64,000 bases of DNA from assembly GCF_041245805.1 (NCBI RefSeq), contig NZ_CP162490.1, forward strand, positions 1,837,001 through 1,901,000, written 5' to 3'. Under the pieces are notes generated by a model, which saw only the letters and a list, made by a program, of their open reading frames with translations, was not told the DNA's origin and searched no databases. A program made the translations under genes and the position numbers. Below, one piece after another: positions 1 through 8,413 of the stretch (positions are counted from its first letter, which is position 1; every line of letters starts with the position of its first letter). Source of the DNA: Xanthomonas sp. DAR 34887. GTDB lineage: Bacteria > Pseudomonadota > Gammaproteobacteria > Xanthomonadales > Xanthomonadaceae.

Positions 1-326
1 GGGATGCCTGACTCCGCTCGTCGCGGCTGAAGCCGCTCCTACACGAGGCTCGTAGCCAGCTTGCTGGGTGCACTGTGGGAGGGGCTTAAGCCCCGACACA
101 TAGCCGGCCGCGTTGGAATGCCTGACTCTGCTCGTCGCGGCCGAAGCCGCTCCTACACGAAGCTCTTAGCCAGCTCGCCGGTGCACTGTAGGAGGGGCTT
201 CAGCCCCGACACATAGCCGGCCGCGTTGGAATGCCTGACTCTGCGCGTCGCGGCTGAATCCGCTCCTGCACGAAGCTCTTAGCCAGCTTGCCGGGTGCAC
301 TGTGGGAGGGGCTTCAGCCCCGACGC
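1..326. repeat. Tandem ~113-bp repeat made of REP-like hairpin units
   Basis: Almost three head-to-tail copies of a unit starting with ATGCCTGACTC (at 4, 118 and 231; periods 114 and 113). Each copy contains one GCGGCT-type and one GGGGCT-type version of the short palindromic repeat found throughout this window, in opposite orientation, so each copy can fold into a cruciform or hairpin. Copies differ by a few bases and one small deletion. The block extends to the left window edge, so the full copy number is not visible. No coding function is apparent. Confidence 0.9.
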
Positions 327-502
327 TGTCCTGTGTCGGCGCTCGCCCCGACATCGCTCGTCACGCGACCGCCTTGACCGATGACGCCGCCATCCCGCCT
401 CCCACAACCGCGTCCGCCACTTCACACTCGCTTCAAATTCGCCTCAAACCCCGCACACGCGGGCGCGGCACCCTGGCGTCCTCCATCCACCGAGGACCGT
501 CG

Positions 503-1819
503 ATGAAATCCCTCAAGCTCGTTCTGCGATTCGCCACCATCGGCGGATTGATCCTGTTGCTGCTGATCCCGCTGATGATGATCCGCGGCACCGTGCAAGA
601 CCGCCAGCGCTACCGCGACGAGGCGGTACAGCGCGTGTCGCAAAGCAAGGCCGGCGAGCAGCGCCTGCTCGGGCCGCTGCGGGTGGTGCCGTGGACGCAG
701 GTGCGCGATGTCGCGGTGGTCGATGCCGACGGCAAGCGCAGCGTCAAGCGCGAAACCGAAAACGGCTACGACGTGCAGACGCCCAGGCACCTGGCGATCA
801 GCGGCGAACTGAAGCCGTCGCAGCGCAACATCGGCCTGTTCAAGGTGCAGGTGTACAGCTGGCATGCGCGGCTCAAGGCGGAGTTCGACGATTTCGACTA
901 CGCGGCGGTCGAAGGCCGCAGCTATGGCCAGCCGTATCTCGTGGTGGGCATCGAGGACGTGCGCGGACTGGTCGGCACTCCCAATCTGCGCACCGACGGC
1001 AAGGCGCTGGCGCTGCAGCCGGGTTCGCTGGCGTTGTCCGGCCAATCCAAGGGCGTGCATGCGCTGCTGCCGGCGCTGGCCGATGCGCGCCAGGGCAAGC
1101 TCACCGATCTGCACAGCGTGGAAATGGAATTCGTGCTCGACGGCACCCAGGGCCTGTCGATCGTGCCGGTCGGCGACGACAACCAGATCGCGCTGACCTC
1201 GCCGTGGCCGCATCCGCTGTTCGGCGGCCGCTTCCTGCCCAACGAGCGCAGCATCAGCGAGAAGGGTTTCCAGGCCAACTGGGCGCTGTCGTCGCTGGCC
1301 ACCGGGGCGCAGTCGCAGCTGTTCTCCGGCGGCGAGATCGACGCGCTGCGCGTGGACCTGGTCGATCCGGTCGACGTCTACACCCAGGCAGATCGCGCCA
1401 GCAAGTACGGCATCCTGTTCGTGGTGCTGACCTTCGTCGCCTTCGCCCTGTTCGAGCTGATCAAGCGCCTGCCGATCCACCCGCTGCAATACCTGCTGGT
1501 CGGGCTGGCGCTGGCGATCTTCTTCCTGCTACTGCTCAGCCTGTCCGAGCACATTCCGTTCTGGCAGGCGTACCTGGTCTCGGCGGTGGCCTGCATCGGC
1601 TTGCAGTTCGTCTACCTGTCCGGGGTATTGCGCAGCCGCGGCCGCGCCGCCGGTTTCGCCAGCATGCTCACCGTGCTGTACGGCGCGCTGTATGGACTGC
1701 TGGCGTCGGAAGACAACTCCCTGCTGATGGGTTCGCTGCTGCTGTTCGGCATCCTCGCCGCGATCATGTGGATCACCCGCAAGATCGACTGGTACGAACT
1801 CGGCGCGGCACTGCGCTGA
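503..1819 (+). CDS. creD: Cell envelope integrity protein CreD family (inner membrane)
   Basis: The 438-residue product belongs to the CreD family, inner-membrane proteins induced by the CreBC system in enterobacteria and linked to envelope integrity and beta-lactam tolerance; the biochemical activity is unknown. It has one N-terminal membrane helix (about residues 8-28, after MKSLKLV), a large periplasmic middle section and a block of five to six hydrophobic helices from about residue 300 to the end. E. coli CreD is about 450 residues with the same layout. The ATG at 503 was chosen because GAGGA lies at 492-496 and longer forms would read through repeat DNA. No creABC genes are adjacent, so regulation by CreBC cannot be assumed here. 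Confidence 0.85.
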   Translation: MKSLKLVLRFATIGGLILLLLIPLMMIRGTVQDRQRYRDEAVQRVSQSKAGEQRLLGPLRVVPWTQVRDVAVVDADGKRSVKRETENGYDVQTPRHLAISGELKPSQRNIGLFKVQVYSWHARLKAEFDDFDYAAVEGRSYGQPYLVVGIEDVRGLVGTPNLRTDGKALALQPGSLALSGQSKGVHALLPALADARQGKLTDLHSVEMEFVLDGTQGLSIVPVGDDNQIALTSPWPHPLFGGRFLPNERSISEKGFQANWALSSLATGAQSQLFSGGEIDALRVDLVDPVDVYTQADRASKYGILFVVLTFVAFALFELIKRLPIHPLQYLLVGLALAIFFLLLLSLSEHIPFWQAYLVSAVACIGLQFVYLSGVLRSRGRAAGFASMLTVLYGALYGLLASEDNSLLMGSLLLFGILAAIMWITRKIDWYELGAALR

Positions 1820-1844
1820 GCCGGCACGCGATCAGGACTTCGCC

Positions 1845-2276
1845 ATGTCGGCACATACCCATCTGCATCGTCGCGTCCAGGCCCTGCTGCCGGACGCGTT
1901 GGACACCCGCGGCCTGCACCGCGGCAATGCCGGCGCGGCGCTGGCGCGCAGCGCGCAGGCGGCGCTGGTCACCGCCGCCGACCGCGGCGGCGCACTGTGG
2001 CTGCGGTTGAGCGAACGCAGCCGCGAGGCGCTGGCCGCGCACGGCCTGGGGTTTTTGGCAGCGGCGCTGCAAGCCCGCGCCGCCTTGCCGGGCGAGACCG
2101 AACCGTGGCGCTATTGCGCATGGCGCGCCTTGCGCCGCGACTCGACCTGGGCGCAGGCCGGGCAGGGCGCGCAGGCCCCGCACGGACCGGGCTTCGTGAC
2201 CTGGGAAGCACAGGGACGCGCACGGCTGCTGGTATTGCCGGCGCAGGCGGCGCTGCTGTGCCGCTGGTGGCGATGA
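1845..2276 (+). CDS. Hypothetical protein downstream of creD
   Basis: A 143-residue open frame starting 25 bases after creD with AGGA upstream of its ATG, so it is probably co-transcribed. The product is soluble, rich in Ala, Arg and Leu, with no signal peptide, membrane helix or motif that I recognise. It ends in a Trp/Arg-rich tail (LLCRWWR). Third-position GC bias looks like the neighbouring genes, which supports coding, but open frames are easily maintained by chance in DNA this rich in GC. Function unknown. Confidence 0.55.
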   Translation: MSAHTHLHRRVQALLPDALDTRGLHRGNAGAALARSAQAALVTAADRGGALWLRLSERSREALAAHGLGFLAAALQARAALPGETEPWRYCAWRALRRDSTWAQAGQGAQAPHGPGFVTWEAQGRARLLVLPAQAALLCRWWR

Positions 2277-2640
2277 AGCGCGCACCGGCGCTGGCGAAGG
2301 CGCCGTTGCGCATGCCGCGCCCGCGGTGCCGGTTGTCGCGATAGCAGGTCGCAGCCCCACGCCGCCACACGACATGGGTTGGCAAGCGCATCACAAGGAG
2401 TGGCCAAGGACATCGCCGCAGCTAGCGGCATCGGGCAGGAGGCCCGCCGCCAAGGACGGCGCCATGGATGGATCCAGCGCGCAGGCGCGATCGCACGACG
2501 GACTAGCGGTCATGGACGCCGCGGCAGGGACGCAGGACCGGGCAGGGACGCCCACCGCCAGGGACGGCGACAGGAGCAGCACCGACCAGGGCATCGCCAA
2601 GCCGGCAGCGCCACGGAAACGCCTGCGGTAGAGTTCACGG
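2277..2640. other. Gene-poor stretch with GGACG-rich short repeats
   Basis: No convincing gene. The middle (about 2450-2570) holds several loosely repeated AGGGACG or AAGGACGGC words. A 101-codon frame (2326-2631, plus) crosses it but has a low-complexity Ala/Arg/Asp product, no ribosome-binding site and no recognisable domain, so I do not call it. It separates the creD pair from the acetyltransferase/nitrilase pair. Confidence 0.5.
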
Positions 2641-3246
2641 ATGGACTCTCCGCTCCCCATCCAGCGCCTGCGCGGCGCGCAGATCGCCCCGTTCCTGGAC
2701 GATGTCGCGCGGCTGCGCATCGCCGTGTTCCGCGACTGGCCCTATCTGTACGCCGGCGACCTGGACTACGAACGCCAGTATCTGTCCGCTTACGCCGCCT
2801 CGCCCGACAGCGTGTTCGTGCTGGCGCGCGACGGCGAACGCGTGGTCGGCGCCTCCACCGGGCTGCCGCTGGCCGACGACGCCGAGGCGTTCGGCGCGGC
2901 CTTCGCCGGCAGCGCCATCGCCGTAGACGACGTGTTCTATTTCGGCGAATCGGTGCTGCTGCCCGCGTATCGCGGCCGTGGCGTCGGCCATGCCTTCTTC
3001 GATCATCGCGAAGCGCACGCACGCGCGCTCGGCCGCTTCCGCCTGACCGCGTTCTGCGCGGTGGACCGCGACCCCGACGATCCGCGCCGCCCGCCCGGCT
3101 ACCGCGGCAACGATGCGTTCTGGCACAAGCGCGGCTACGCGCGGCAGCCGTCGTTGCGCATGCGGCTGGCGTGGGACGAACTGGACCGCGGCGAGATCCT
3201 GCATACGCTGAGTTTCTGGACCCGCCCACTGGAGCCCGCCGCATGA
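2641..3246 (+). CDS. GNAT-family N-acetyltransferase (partner of nitrilase-like gene)
   Basis: A 201-residue single-domain GNAT acyltransferase expected to transfer an acetyl group from acetyl-CoA to an unknown amine. The acetyl-CoA pyrophosphate loop is visible as YRGRGVGHAFF around residues 110-120, preceded by the beta-4 segment VFYFGESVLLP, and the FWHKRGY segment near residue 160 fits the C-terminal GNAT strand. Its stop codon overlaps the next start (ATGA at 3243-3246), so the two genes are translationally coupled. As I recall, some Rim1-like nitrilase proteins carry a GNAT domain fused at their N terminus, so this pair looks like the split version of that fusion. Substrate unknown. Confidence 0.85.
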   Translation: MDSPLPIQRLRGAQIAPFLDDVARLRIAVFRDWPYLYAGDLDYERQYLSAYAASPDSVFVLARDGERVVGASTGLPLADDAEAFGAAFAGSAIAVDDVFYFGESVLLPAYRGRGVGHAFFDHREAHARALGRFRLTAFCAVDRDPDDPRRPPGYRGNDAFWHKRGYARQPSLRMRLAWDELDRGEILHTLSFWTRPLEPAA

Positions 3247-4130
3247 AGATCGCCGTCGCCAAATATCCGATCGGCGCGCCGGCCGATTTCGCCGCCTTCG
3301 CCGACAAGCAGGCGGCCCTGATCGGCCAGGCCGCGCAGACCGGCGCGCAGCTGGCGGTGCTGCCCGAATACCTGTCGCTGGAGTTGGCCGCGACCTTCGC
3401 CCCGGCCGTGGCCGAGGATCTGCCGGCCTCGCTGGCGGCGATCCAGGCGCTGCATCCGCAGTATCTGGCGCTGTTCGCGCAGCTGGCGCAACGGCACCGC
3501 CTGCATCTGATCGCCGGCAGTTTCCTGCTGGCCAGCGGCGAGGGCCGCTACCGCAACCGCGCCTACTGGTTCGCGCCCGACGGCAGCCACGGCTGGCAGG
3601 ACAAGCTGCAGCTGACCGGCTTCGAGAAGGCCACCGGCCTGATCGACGGCGGCGACGCGCTGAAGGTATTCGCCGCGGGCGACGGCGTGCGCGCCGGCGT
3701 GGCGGTCTGCTACGACAGCGAGTTCCCGCTGCCGGTGCGCGCCCAGTACGAGGCCGGCGCGCGGCTGCTGCTGGTGCCCAGCTGTACCGATACCGAGGCC
3801 GGCGCCACCCGGGTGCGCATCGGCTGCCTGGCGCGCGCGCTGGAGAATCGGATCTTCGTCGCGCAGTCGGTGACCGCCGGGCTGGCCGAGTGGAGCCCGG
3901 CGCTGGACGTGAACACCGGCGAGGCGGCGATCTATGCGCCGATGGACGCCGGCTTCCCGGCCGACGGCATTGTCGCGCAGACCCGGGGCGAGCAGGTGTG
4001 GGCGCTGGCCGACCTGGATTTCGCCGCGTTCGAGGCCAGCCGCGCCAGCGCCCAGGTCGCCAACGACCGCGATTGGCGCGGGCAGCTGGCGCCGGCCATC
4101 GTGCGCGCGGAGCTGGGCGGCTTCGAGTAG
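3243..4130 (+). CDS. Carbon-nitrogen hydrolase, nitrilase superfamily (Rim1-like group)
   Basis: A 295-residue cytoplasmic amidohydrolase of the nitrilase superfamily, which cleaves non-peptide C-N bonds using a Glu-Lys-Cys triad. All three residues are visible: Glu42 in LPEYLS, Lys121 in WQDKLQLT, and Cys156 in AVCYDSEFP. Length and spacing fit a single-domain family member. The ATG at 3243 overlaps the acetyltransferase stop by four bases, which fixes the start. The pairing with a GNAT gene points to the Rim1-like subgroup, which includes GNAT-nitrilase fusions of unknown substrate. A role in small-amide metabolism or repair is plausible but not shown. Confidence 0.88.
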   Translation: MKIAVAKYPIGAPADFAAFADKQAALIGQAAQTGAQLAVLPEYLSLELAATFAPAVAEDLPASLAAIQALHPQYLALFAQLAQRHRLHLIAGSFLLASGEGRYRNRAYWFAPDGSHGWQDKLQLTGFEKATGLIDGGDALKVFAAGDGVRAGVAVCYDSEFPLPVRAQYEAGARLLLVPSCTDTEAGATRVRIGCLARALENRIFVAQSVTAGLAEWSPALDVNTGEAAIYAPMDAGFPADGIVAQTRGEQVWALADLDFAAFEASRASAQVANDRDWRGQLAPAIVRAELGGFE

Positions 4131-4433
4131 CCGCCTGGTCGATCCGCGCGCAGGCGCCAAGCGCGGCAGGCCGTCACCGCGGCCGCGCGGTGCGCATACG
4201 CCTGGTGCGGAGCCGGTGGACCACGCCACCGCCGGTTGGTTTTGCGGCCAGAGCAGTCCCCGCACATGCCTGACGGCGCGGGGTCGGTAGCCGCACACGG
4301 AAGCCAGGGAAGGCCATGGCGCACATACGGTCTTCGCCAGCCTGCCGCAGCCGCATGCGTCGCGCACCACACGCCATCCGAACGCACGATGCGCTCTGCT
4401 GGCGCTTCCGCTCGCTACCGGCCCACTGCCTCT
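4131..4433. other. Intergenic region without recognised gene
   Basis: About 300 bases between the nitrilase-like gene and the DUF3616 gene. Open frames crossing it are out-of-register extensions of neighbours. I see no terminator with a T-tract, no repeat family member and no RNA gene. Confidence 0.5.
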
Positions 4434-5516
4434 ATGCCCAAGACTCTGCTGCCGCACGCCGTGCGCCTGGAATTCGCGCCCGGCGCGCTGGTCCACGCCA
4501 ACCTGTCCGGGGCCGCATTCACCGACGACTGGCTGTGGGTGGCCGGCGACGAAGCCTGCGCGGTCGATCGCCTGCAGGCGCTGGCGCCGGTCGGCGACGA
4601 GGCGCTGCGCTTCGGCGCTGGCCGCAGCTTCGCCCTCGGCGACTTGCTCGACCTGCCCGGCGACCACGACGAGGAGGCCGACCTGGAAGGCATGGCGTTG
4701 TCGCCCGGCTATCTATGGGTGGTCGGCTCGCACGGCATGAAGCGCAAGAATGCCAAGCCCGACCGCAGCGACGCCGACAACGGCAAGCGCCTGGCCAAGC
4801 TCAAGCTCGACGCCAACCGCCGCCTGCTCGCCTGCCTGCCGATCGAGCGCGCTGCCGACGGCGCGCCGCAACTGGTCCGCGAAGCCGCCGACGGCCGCCG
4901 CGCGCTGCGGCTGAAGGGCGACGCCAAACACAACCAGCTCACCGTGCTGCTCGAGGACGACGCGCATTTCGGTGCCTATCTGAAGATCCCCGGCAAGGAC
5001 AACGGGTTCGATATCGAGGGCATGGCGGTGGACGGCCAGCGCTTGCTGCTGGGCCTGCGTGGCCCGGTGTTGCGCGGCTGGACCGGGCTGCTGGAGATCG
5101 CGGTGGAGGCGCATCACGACCATCTGCGGCTGGTGCCGTTGGACGCGGAGGGCACCTTGCTGCGCAAGCATTTCCTGCAGTTGGGCGGGCTGGGCGTGCG
5201 CGACCTGCATTTCCACGGCGAAGACCTGTACCTGCTGGCCGGCCCGACCATGGTACTGAACGGCGAGATCCGCCTGTTCCGCTGGCCCGGCGCGCGCGCG
5301 GCGCTGGCCGCCAACCGCGAACCGGTGCGGTTCCAGCGCGAACTGGTCAAGTCGTTGGCGCTGCCGCACGGCGAGGACAGCGACCGCGCCGAAGCGCTGT
5401 GCAACCTGCCGCTGGCGCTGTCCGGCGGCGTGCCGAGCTGGCTGGTGCTGTACGACGCGCCGGGACCGGCGCGCAGCGACGGCGAATGTGTCGTGCATGG
5501 CGACTTGCTGCGCTAG
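4434..5516 (+). CDS. DUF3616 domain-containing protein
   Basis: A 360-residue protein with the repeated EGMA signature of DUF3616 (DLEGMALSPGYLWVVGSHG near residue 83 and FDIEGMAVDGQRLLLGLRG near residue 190), a fold expected to resemble a beta-propeller. No signal peptide or membrane helix is seen, so it is probably cytoplasmic. The ATG at 4434 (MPKTLLPH) is chosen because homology-like sequence starts there; longer forms run into arginine-rich sequence. Function unknown. It stands alone between two intergenic regions and ends 227 bases before gltX, with a REP-like hairpin between them. Confidence 0.8.
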   Translation: MPKTLLPHAVRLEFAPGALVHANLSGAAFTDDWLWVAGDEACAVDRLQALAPVGDEALRFGAGRSFALGDLLDLPGDHDEEADLEGMALSPGYLWVVGSHGMKRKNAKPDRSDADNGKRLAKLKLDANRRLLACLPIERAADGAPQLVREAADGRRALRLKGDAKHNQLTVLLEDDAHFGAYLKIPGKDNGFDIEGMAVDGQRLLLGLRGPVLRGWTGLLEIAVEAHHDHLRLVPLDAEGTLLRKHFLQLGGLGVRDLHFHGEDLYLLAGPTMVLNGEIRLFRWPGARAALAANREPVRFQRELVKSLALPHGEDSDRAEALCNLPLALSGGVPSWLVLYDAPGPARSDGECVVHGDLLR

Positions 5517-5573
5517 GGCCCGGTATCCAATCGCGGAAGCAGACCCTGAGCGATTCGTCAGCCCCTGTGCCTC

Positions 5574-5645
5574 CTGTAGGAGCGGCTTCAGCCGCGACCG
5601 AATGCCACCGAAGCGTCCCGCTCGCGGCCGAAGCCGCTCCCACAG
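5574..5645. repeat. REP-like inverted repeat (GCGGCT type)
   Basis: Two inverted copies of the TAGGAGCGGCTTCAGCCGCGA unit (shortened here to its core, GCGGCTTCAGCCGC) separated by about 24 bases, with a few mismatches between the arms (CCGAAGCC in the right arm). It lies between the DUF3616 gene and gltX. Position after a gene end suggests transcript-end or mRNA-stability effects, but no T-tract follows. Confidence 0.85.
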
Positions 5646-5743
5646 CGGGAAACCTATCGCCCTGGCGGTGCCTCGTCTCCGCCGGGCAAGCGCAGGCACG
5701 GCAGGGTAAAATCGCCCGATTCCCGTTTTGCTCCGAGCGTTCC

Positions 5744-7150
5744 ATGGCCTGCCGCACCCGTTTCGCCCCCAGTCCCACCGGTTACCTGCACATCGGCGGC
5801 GCGCGCACCGCGCTGTACTGCTGGCTGGAGGCGCGCCACCGCGGCGGCGAGTTCGTGCTGCGCATCGAGGACACCGACCGCGAGCGCAGCACCCAGGCGG
5901 CGATCGACGCCATTCTCGACGCGATGGACTGGCTCGGCCTGGACTACGACGAAGGCCCGGTCTACCAGACCCAGCGCATCGCCCGCTACCAGGAAGTGGC
6001 CGAACAACTGCTCGCCGCCGGCAAGGCCTACTACGCCTACGAGACCCGCGCCGAACTCGACGCGATGCGCGAGGCGGCCATGGCCAAGCAGGAGAAGCCG
6101 CGCTACAACGGCGCGGCGCGCGAGCAGAACCTGGCCTACCGCGACGATCCGAACCGGGTGATCCGCTTCAAGAACCCGCTCGGCGGCAGCGTGGTGTTCG
6201 ACGACCTGATCAAGGGCCGCATCGAGATCGCCAACAGCGAGCTCGACGACATGGTGATCTTCCGCCCCGACGGCTATCCCACCTACAACTTCGCGGTGGT
6301 GGTGGACGACTGGGACATGGGCATCACCGAGGTCATCCGCGGCGACGACCACATCAACAACACCCCGCGCCAGATCAACATCTACGAAGCGCTGGGCGCG
6401 CCGGTGCCGAAGTTCGCGCACATGCCGATGATCCTGGACGAGCAGGGCGCCAAGCTGTCCAAGCGCACCGGCGCGGCCGACGTGATGCAGTACAAGGACG
6501 CCGGCTATCTGCCGCATGCGCTGATCAACTACCTGGCGCGGCTGGGCTGGTCGCACGGCGACCAGGAACTGTTCGGCCGGCAGGAGCTGATCGACCTGTT
6601 CGACGTCAAGGACGTCAACTCCAAGGCCGCGCGGCTGGACATGGCCAAGCTCGGCTGGGTCAACCAGCACTACCTGAAGAGCGACGATCCGGCCACGATC
6701 GCGCCGCAGCTGGAGGACCAGCTGGCCAAGCTCGGCATCGACCCGGCGGCCGGCCCGGCCGCCGCCGACGTGGTGGTGGCGCTGCGCGAGCGCGTGCAGA
6801 CGCTGAAGGAAATGGCCGAGAAGGCGGTGGTCTGGTACCGGCCGCTGGAAAGCTACGACGAAGCCGCGGTGGCCAAGCACCTGAAGCCGGGCGCCGAGCT
6901 TGCGCTGGGCAAGGCGCGCGAGCTGCTGGCCGCGCTGGGCGAGTGGAGCGTGGACGGCGTGTCCGCCGCGCTGCACGAGGCGGCCGTGGCGCTGGAGATC
7001 GGCATGGGCAAGGTGGCGCAGCCGCTGCGCGTGGCCATCACCGGCACCCAGGTCAGCCCGGACATCTCGCACACGGTGTACCTGGCCGGGCGCGAGCAGG
7101 CCTTGAAACGCATCGATGCCGCGCTCATCAAGATCCCAGCGGGAAGCTGA
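5744..7150 (+). CDS. gltX: Glutamate--tRNA ligase
   Basis: Class I aminoacyl-tRNA synthetase that charges tRNA-Glu with glutamate using ATP. The 468-residue length is normal for bacterial GluRS. The N terminus RFAPSPTGYLHIGGAR (residues 6-21) carries the HIGH-type motif, and KLSKR at residues 237-241 is the KMSKS-type loop. The conserved IEDTDRERS and DDHINNTPRQINIYEALG segments lie between them, and the C-terminal helical anticodon-binding region follows. The ATG at 5744 is at the family start. It is followed after 16 bases by zur on the same strand, so the two are probably co-transcribed. Confidence 0.98.
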   Translation: MACRTRFAPSPTGYLHIGGARTALYCWLEARHRGGEFVLRIEDTDRERSTQAAIDAILDAMDWLGLDYDEGPVYQTQRIARYQEVAEQLLAAGKAYYAYETRAELDAMREAAMAKQEKPRYNGAAREQNLAYRDDPNRVIRFKNPLGGSVVFDDLIKGRIEIANSELDDMVIFRPDGYPTYNFAVVVDDWDMGITEVIRGDDHINNTPRQINIYEALGAPVPKFAHMPMILDEQGAKLSKRTGAADVMQYKDAGYLPHALINYLARLGWSHGDQELFGRQELIDLFDVKDVNSKAARLDMAKLGWVNQHYLKSDDPATIAPQLEDQLAKLGIDPAAGPAAADVVVALRERVQTLKEMAEKAVVWYRPLESYDEAAVAKHLKPGAELALGKARELLAALGEWSVDGVSAALHEAAVALEIGMGKVAQPLRVAITGTQVSPDISHTVYLAGREQALKRIDAALIKIPAGS

Positions 7151-7166
7151 TTCCCCGGAGACGCCC

Positions 7167-7655
7167 ATGTCCAGCAAGAAGACCGCCTGCACCGAGCCGC
7201 ACCACCACGTCCACGACGCCGACGACTTCGTCAAGGTGGTGGAGCGGGTGAGCCGCGAACGCGGTCTGCGGCTGACCCCGATCCGCGCCAACGTGCTGCG
7301 CCTGATCGCCGAGGCGGGGCGGCCGGTGAAGGCCTACGACCTGCTGGAATGGGTGCGCGAGGGCAAGAGCGTGGGCGCAGATGCGCCGCCCACCGTGTAC
7401 CGCGCGCTGGATTTCCTGATGGCCAACGGCTTCGTGCACAAGCTCGAGTCGGTCAACGCCTTCGTCGCCTGCCACCATCCCAGCAGCGCGCAGCACTCGG
7501 TGCCGTTCCTGATCTGCGACCGCTGCCACAGCGCGGTCGAACTGGAGGACCGCGACGTGGTCGCGCAACTGGAACAGCGTGCCAAGGCGCTGGGCTTCCA
7601 GCCGCAGGCGCAGACTCTGGAAGTGCACGGGCTGTGCGCGCGCTGCGCGGGGTAG
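7167..7655 (+). CDS. zur: Zinc uptake regulator Zur (Fur family)
   Basis: A 162-residue Fur-family DNA-binding repressor. The winged helix is in the first ~100 residues (RLTPIRANVLRLI and PPTVYRALDFLMANGFVHKLES), followed by the metal-binding dimerisation domain with CHHPSSAQHS, CDRCH and a C-terminal CARC. Two CxxC pairs and a His-rich N terminus (PHHHVHD) are typical of Zur rather than Fur. With zinc bound it is expected to repress zinc-uptake genes. A strong candidate target is the AT-rich palindrome at 33944-33961 between the ZnuD-like receptor and the MerC-like gene. It lies 16 bases after gltX with CCCGGAG upstream of its ATG. Confidence 0.92.
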   Translation: MSSKKTACTEPHHHVHDADDFVKVVERVSRERGLRLTPIRANVLRLIAEAGRPVKAYDLLEWVREGKSVGADAPPTVYRALDFLMANGFVHKLESVNAFVACHHPSSAQHSVPFLICDRCHSAVELEDRDVVAQLEQRAKALGFQPQAQTLEVHGLCARCAG

Positions 7656-7746
7656 GGCGCCCAGGCATTGTGGGGTAGCGCCGGGCCTGTGTGGTTCCGG
7701 CGCGTTCGATCCGTCGCACCGGCGTGCGCAGCGTCCGCCGCCTGCA

Positions 7747-8136
7747 TCAGCCGCGCTCCAGCACATCGCCGAAGCGAAGCCGTGTCCACGCTTCGGCGGC
7801 CGCCTGCGCGAGCGCCTGCGAATCGCTGCCGCCCTCGGCCATGCTGGTATCGCTACGCGGATCGATGACTTCCCATTCCCAGGTCTGCGCTCTCTTGGGC
7901 AGCCATACCGCGAGCAGCAGCGCGGGCAATTCCGGCTTGCCGGTGACTACGTCGCAGCCCCAGATCGGCAGGTCCGCCAGCGCTTCGCGCCGCCAGCGCA
8001 GCGGCCGTGGCTGCCGTCGCGCCGTGGCGCCAGCGACGGCATCCGGCGTCGCATCCACGCGCGTGCGGGCCAGCGGCGCGGCGCAACCGGTGTGCACCGC
8101 GTGCGCGGAGGGGATCGGATCGGTGATCTTGTGCAT
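7747..8136 (-). CDS. Conserved hypothetical protein, 129 residues
   Basis: The start at 8136 is supported by AGAAGGAG with a seven-base spacing on the minus strand, the best ribosome-binding site in this part of the window; the open frame continues upstream but lacks such a site. The product begins MHKITDPIPSAHAVHT and contains a Trp-rich central segment (LPIWGCDVV, WLPKRAQTWEWEVID) and an acidic, Ala-rich C terminus. No signal peptide, membrane helix or known motif is visible. It is convergent with zur and has no co-directional neighbour nearby. Function unknown. Confidence 0.65.
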   Translation of the reverse strand: MHKITDPIPSAHAVHTGCAAPLARTRVDATPDAVAGATARRQPRPLRWRREALADLPIWGCDVVTGKPELPALLLAVWLPKRAQTWEWEVIDPRSDTSMAEGGSDSQALAQAAAEAWTRLRFGDVLERG

Positions 8137-8413
8137 GCTCGCTCCTTCTGTATCCGAGAAGGCGTGCCGGGAGACATGCGAGACCCCATCGGACACACCC
8201 GCGTCGACCGGCAATGCCGGTGGCTGGTGTCGCGGGTGCCCGATTGGCTGAGATGTCGCCGCTGGGTGCGGCGACGGCCGGGCTACCATCCGGCCTGCTC
8301 TCTTTCGACCGCCGCAGCGTACCCAGTCCAGGGTGTCGCGACAAGCGCTTTTTTCTATTTCAAACTATTGTTTTTGAAGGGGATGTGTGAGCAATTCGGG
8401 CGCTGCATCGCCG
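8137..8413. other. Intergenic region with an AT-rich patch
   Basis: Holds the leader of the 129-residue gene and the downstream region of the sugar transporter. An AT-rich patch at about 8346-8378 stands out in this GC-rich DNA. It contains the inverted hexamers TTCAAA and TTTGAA (8359-8364 and 8373-8378), but the stem is too weak to call a terminator. No gene is seen. Confidence 0.5.

Noticed and set aside
1..326. CRISPR-like array
   Set aside because: The repeats are ~113 bases long, contiguous, without unique spacers, and consist of the same hairpin units found singly elsewhere.
2326..2631. Possible 101-residue gene before the acetyltransferase
   Set aside because: No ribosome-binding site, low-complexity composition, and it overlaps short GGACG repeats. 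Kept only as a gene-poor stretch.
8346..8378. Intrinsic terminator of the sugar transporter gene
   Set aside because: The stem is only TTCAAA/TTTGAA and AT-only; there is no GC-rich stem before the T-run in the proper orientation.
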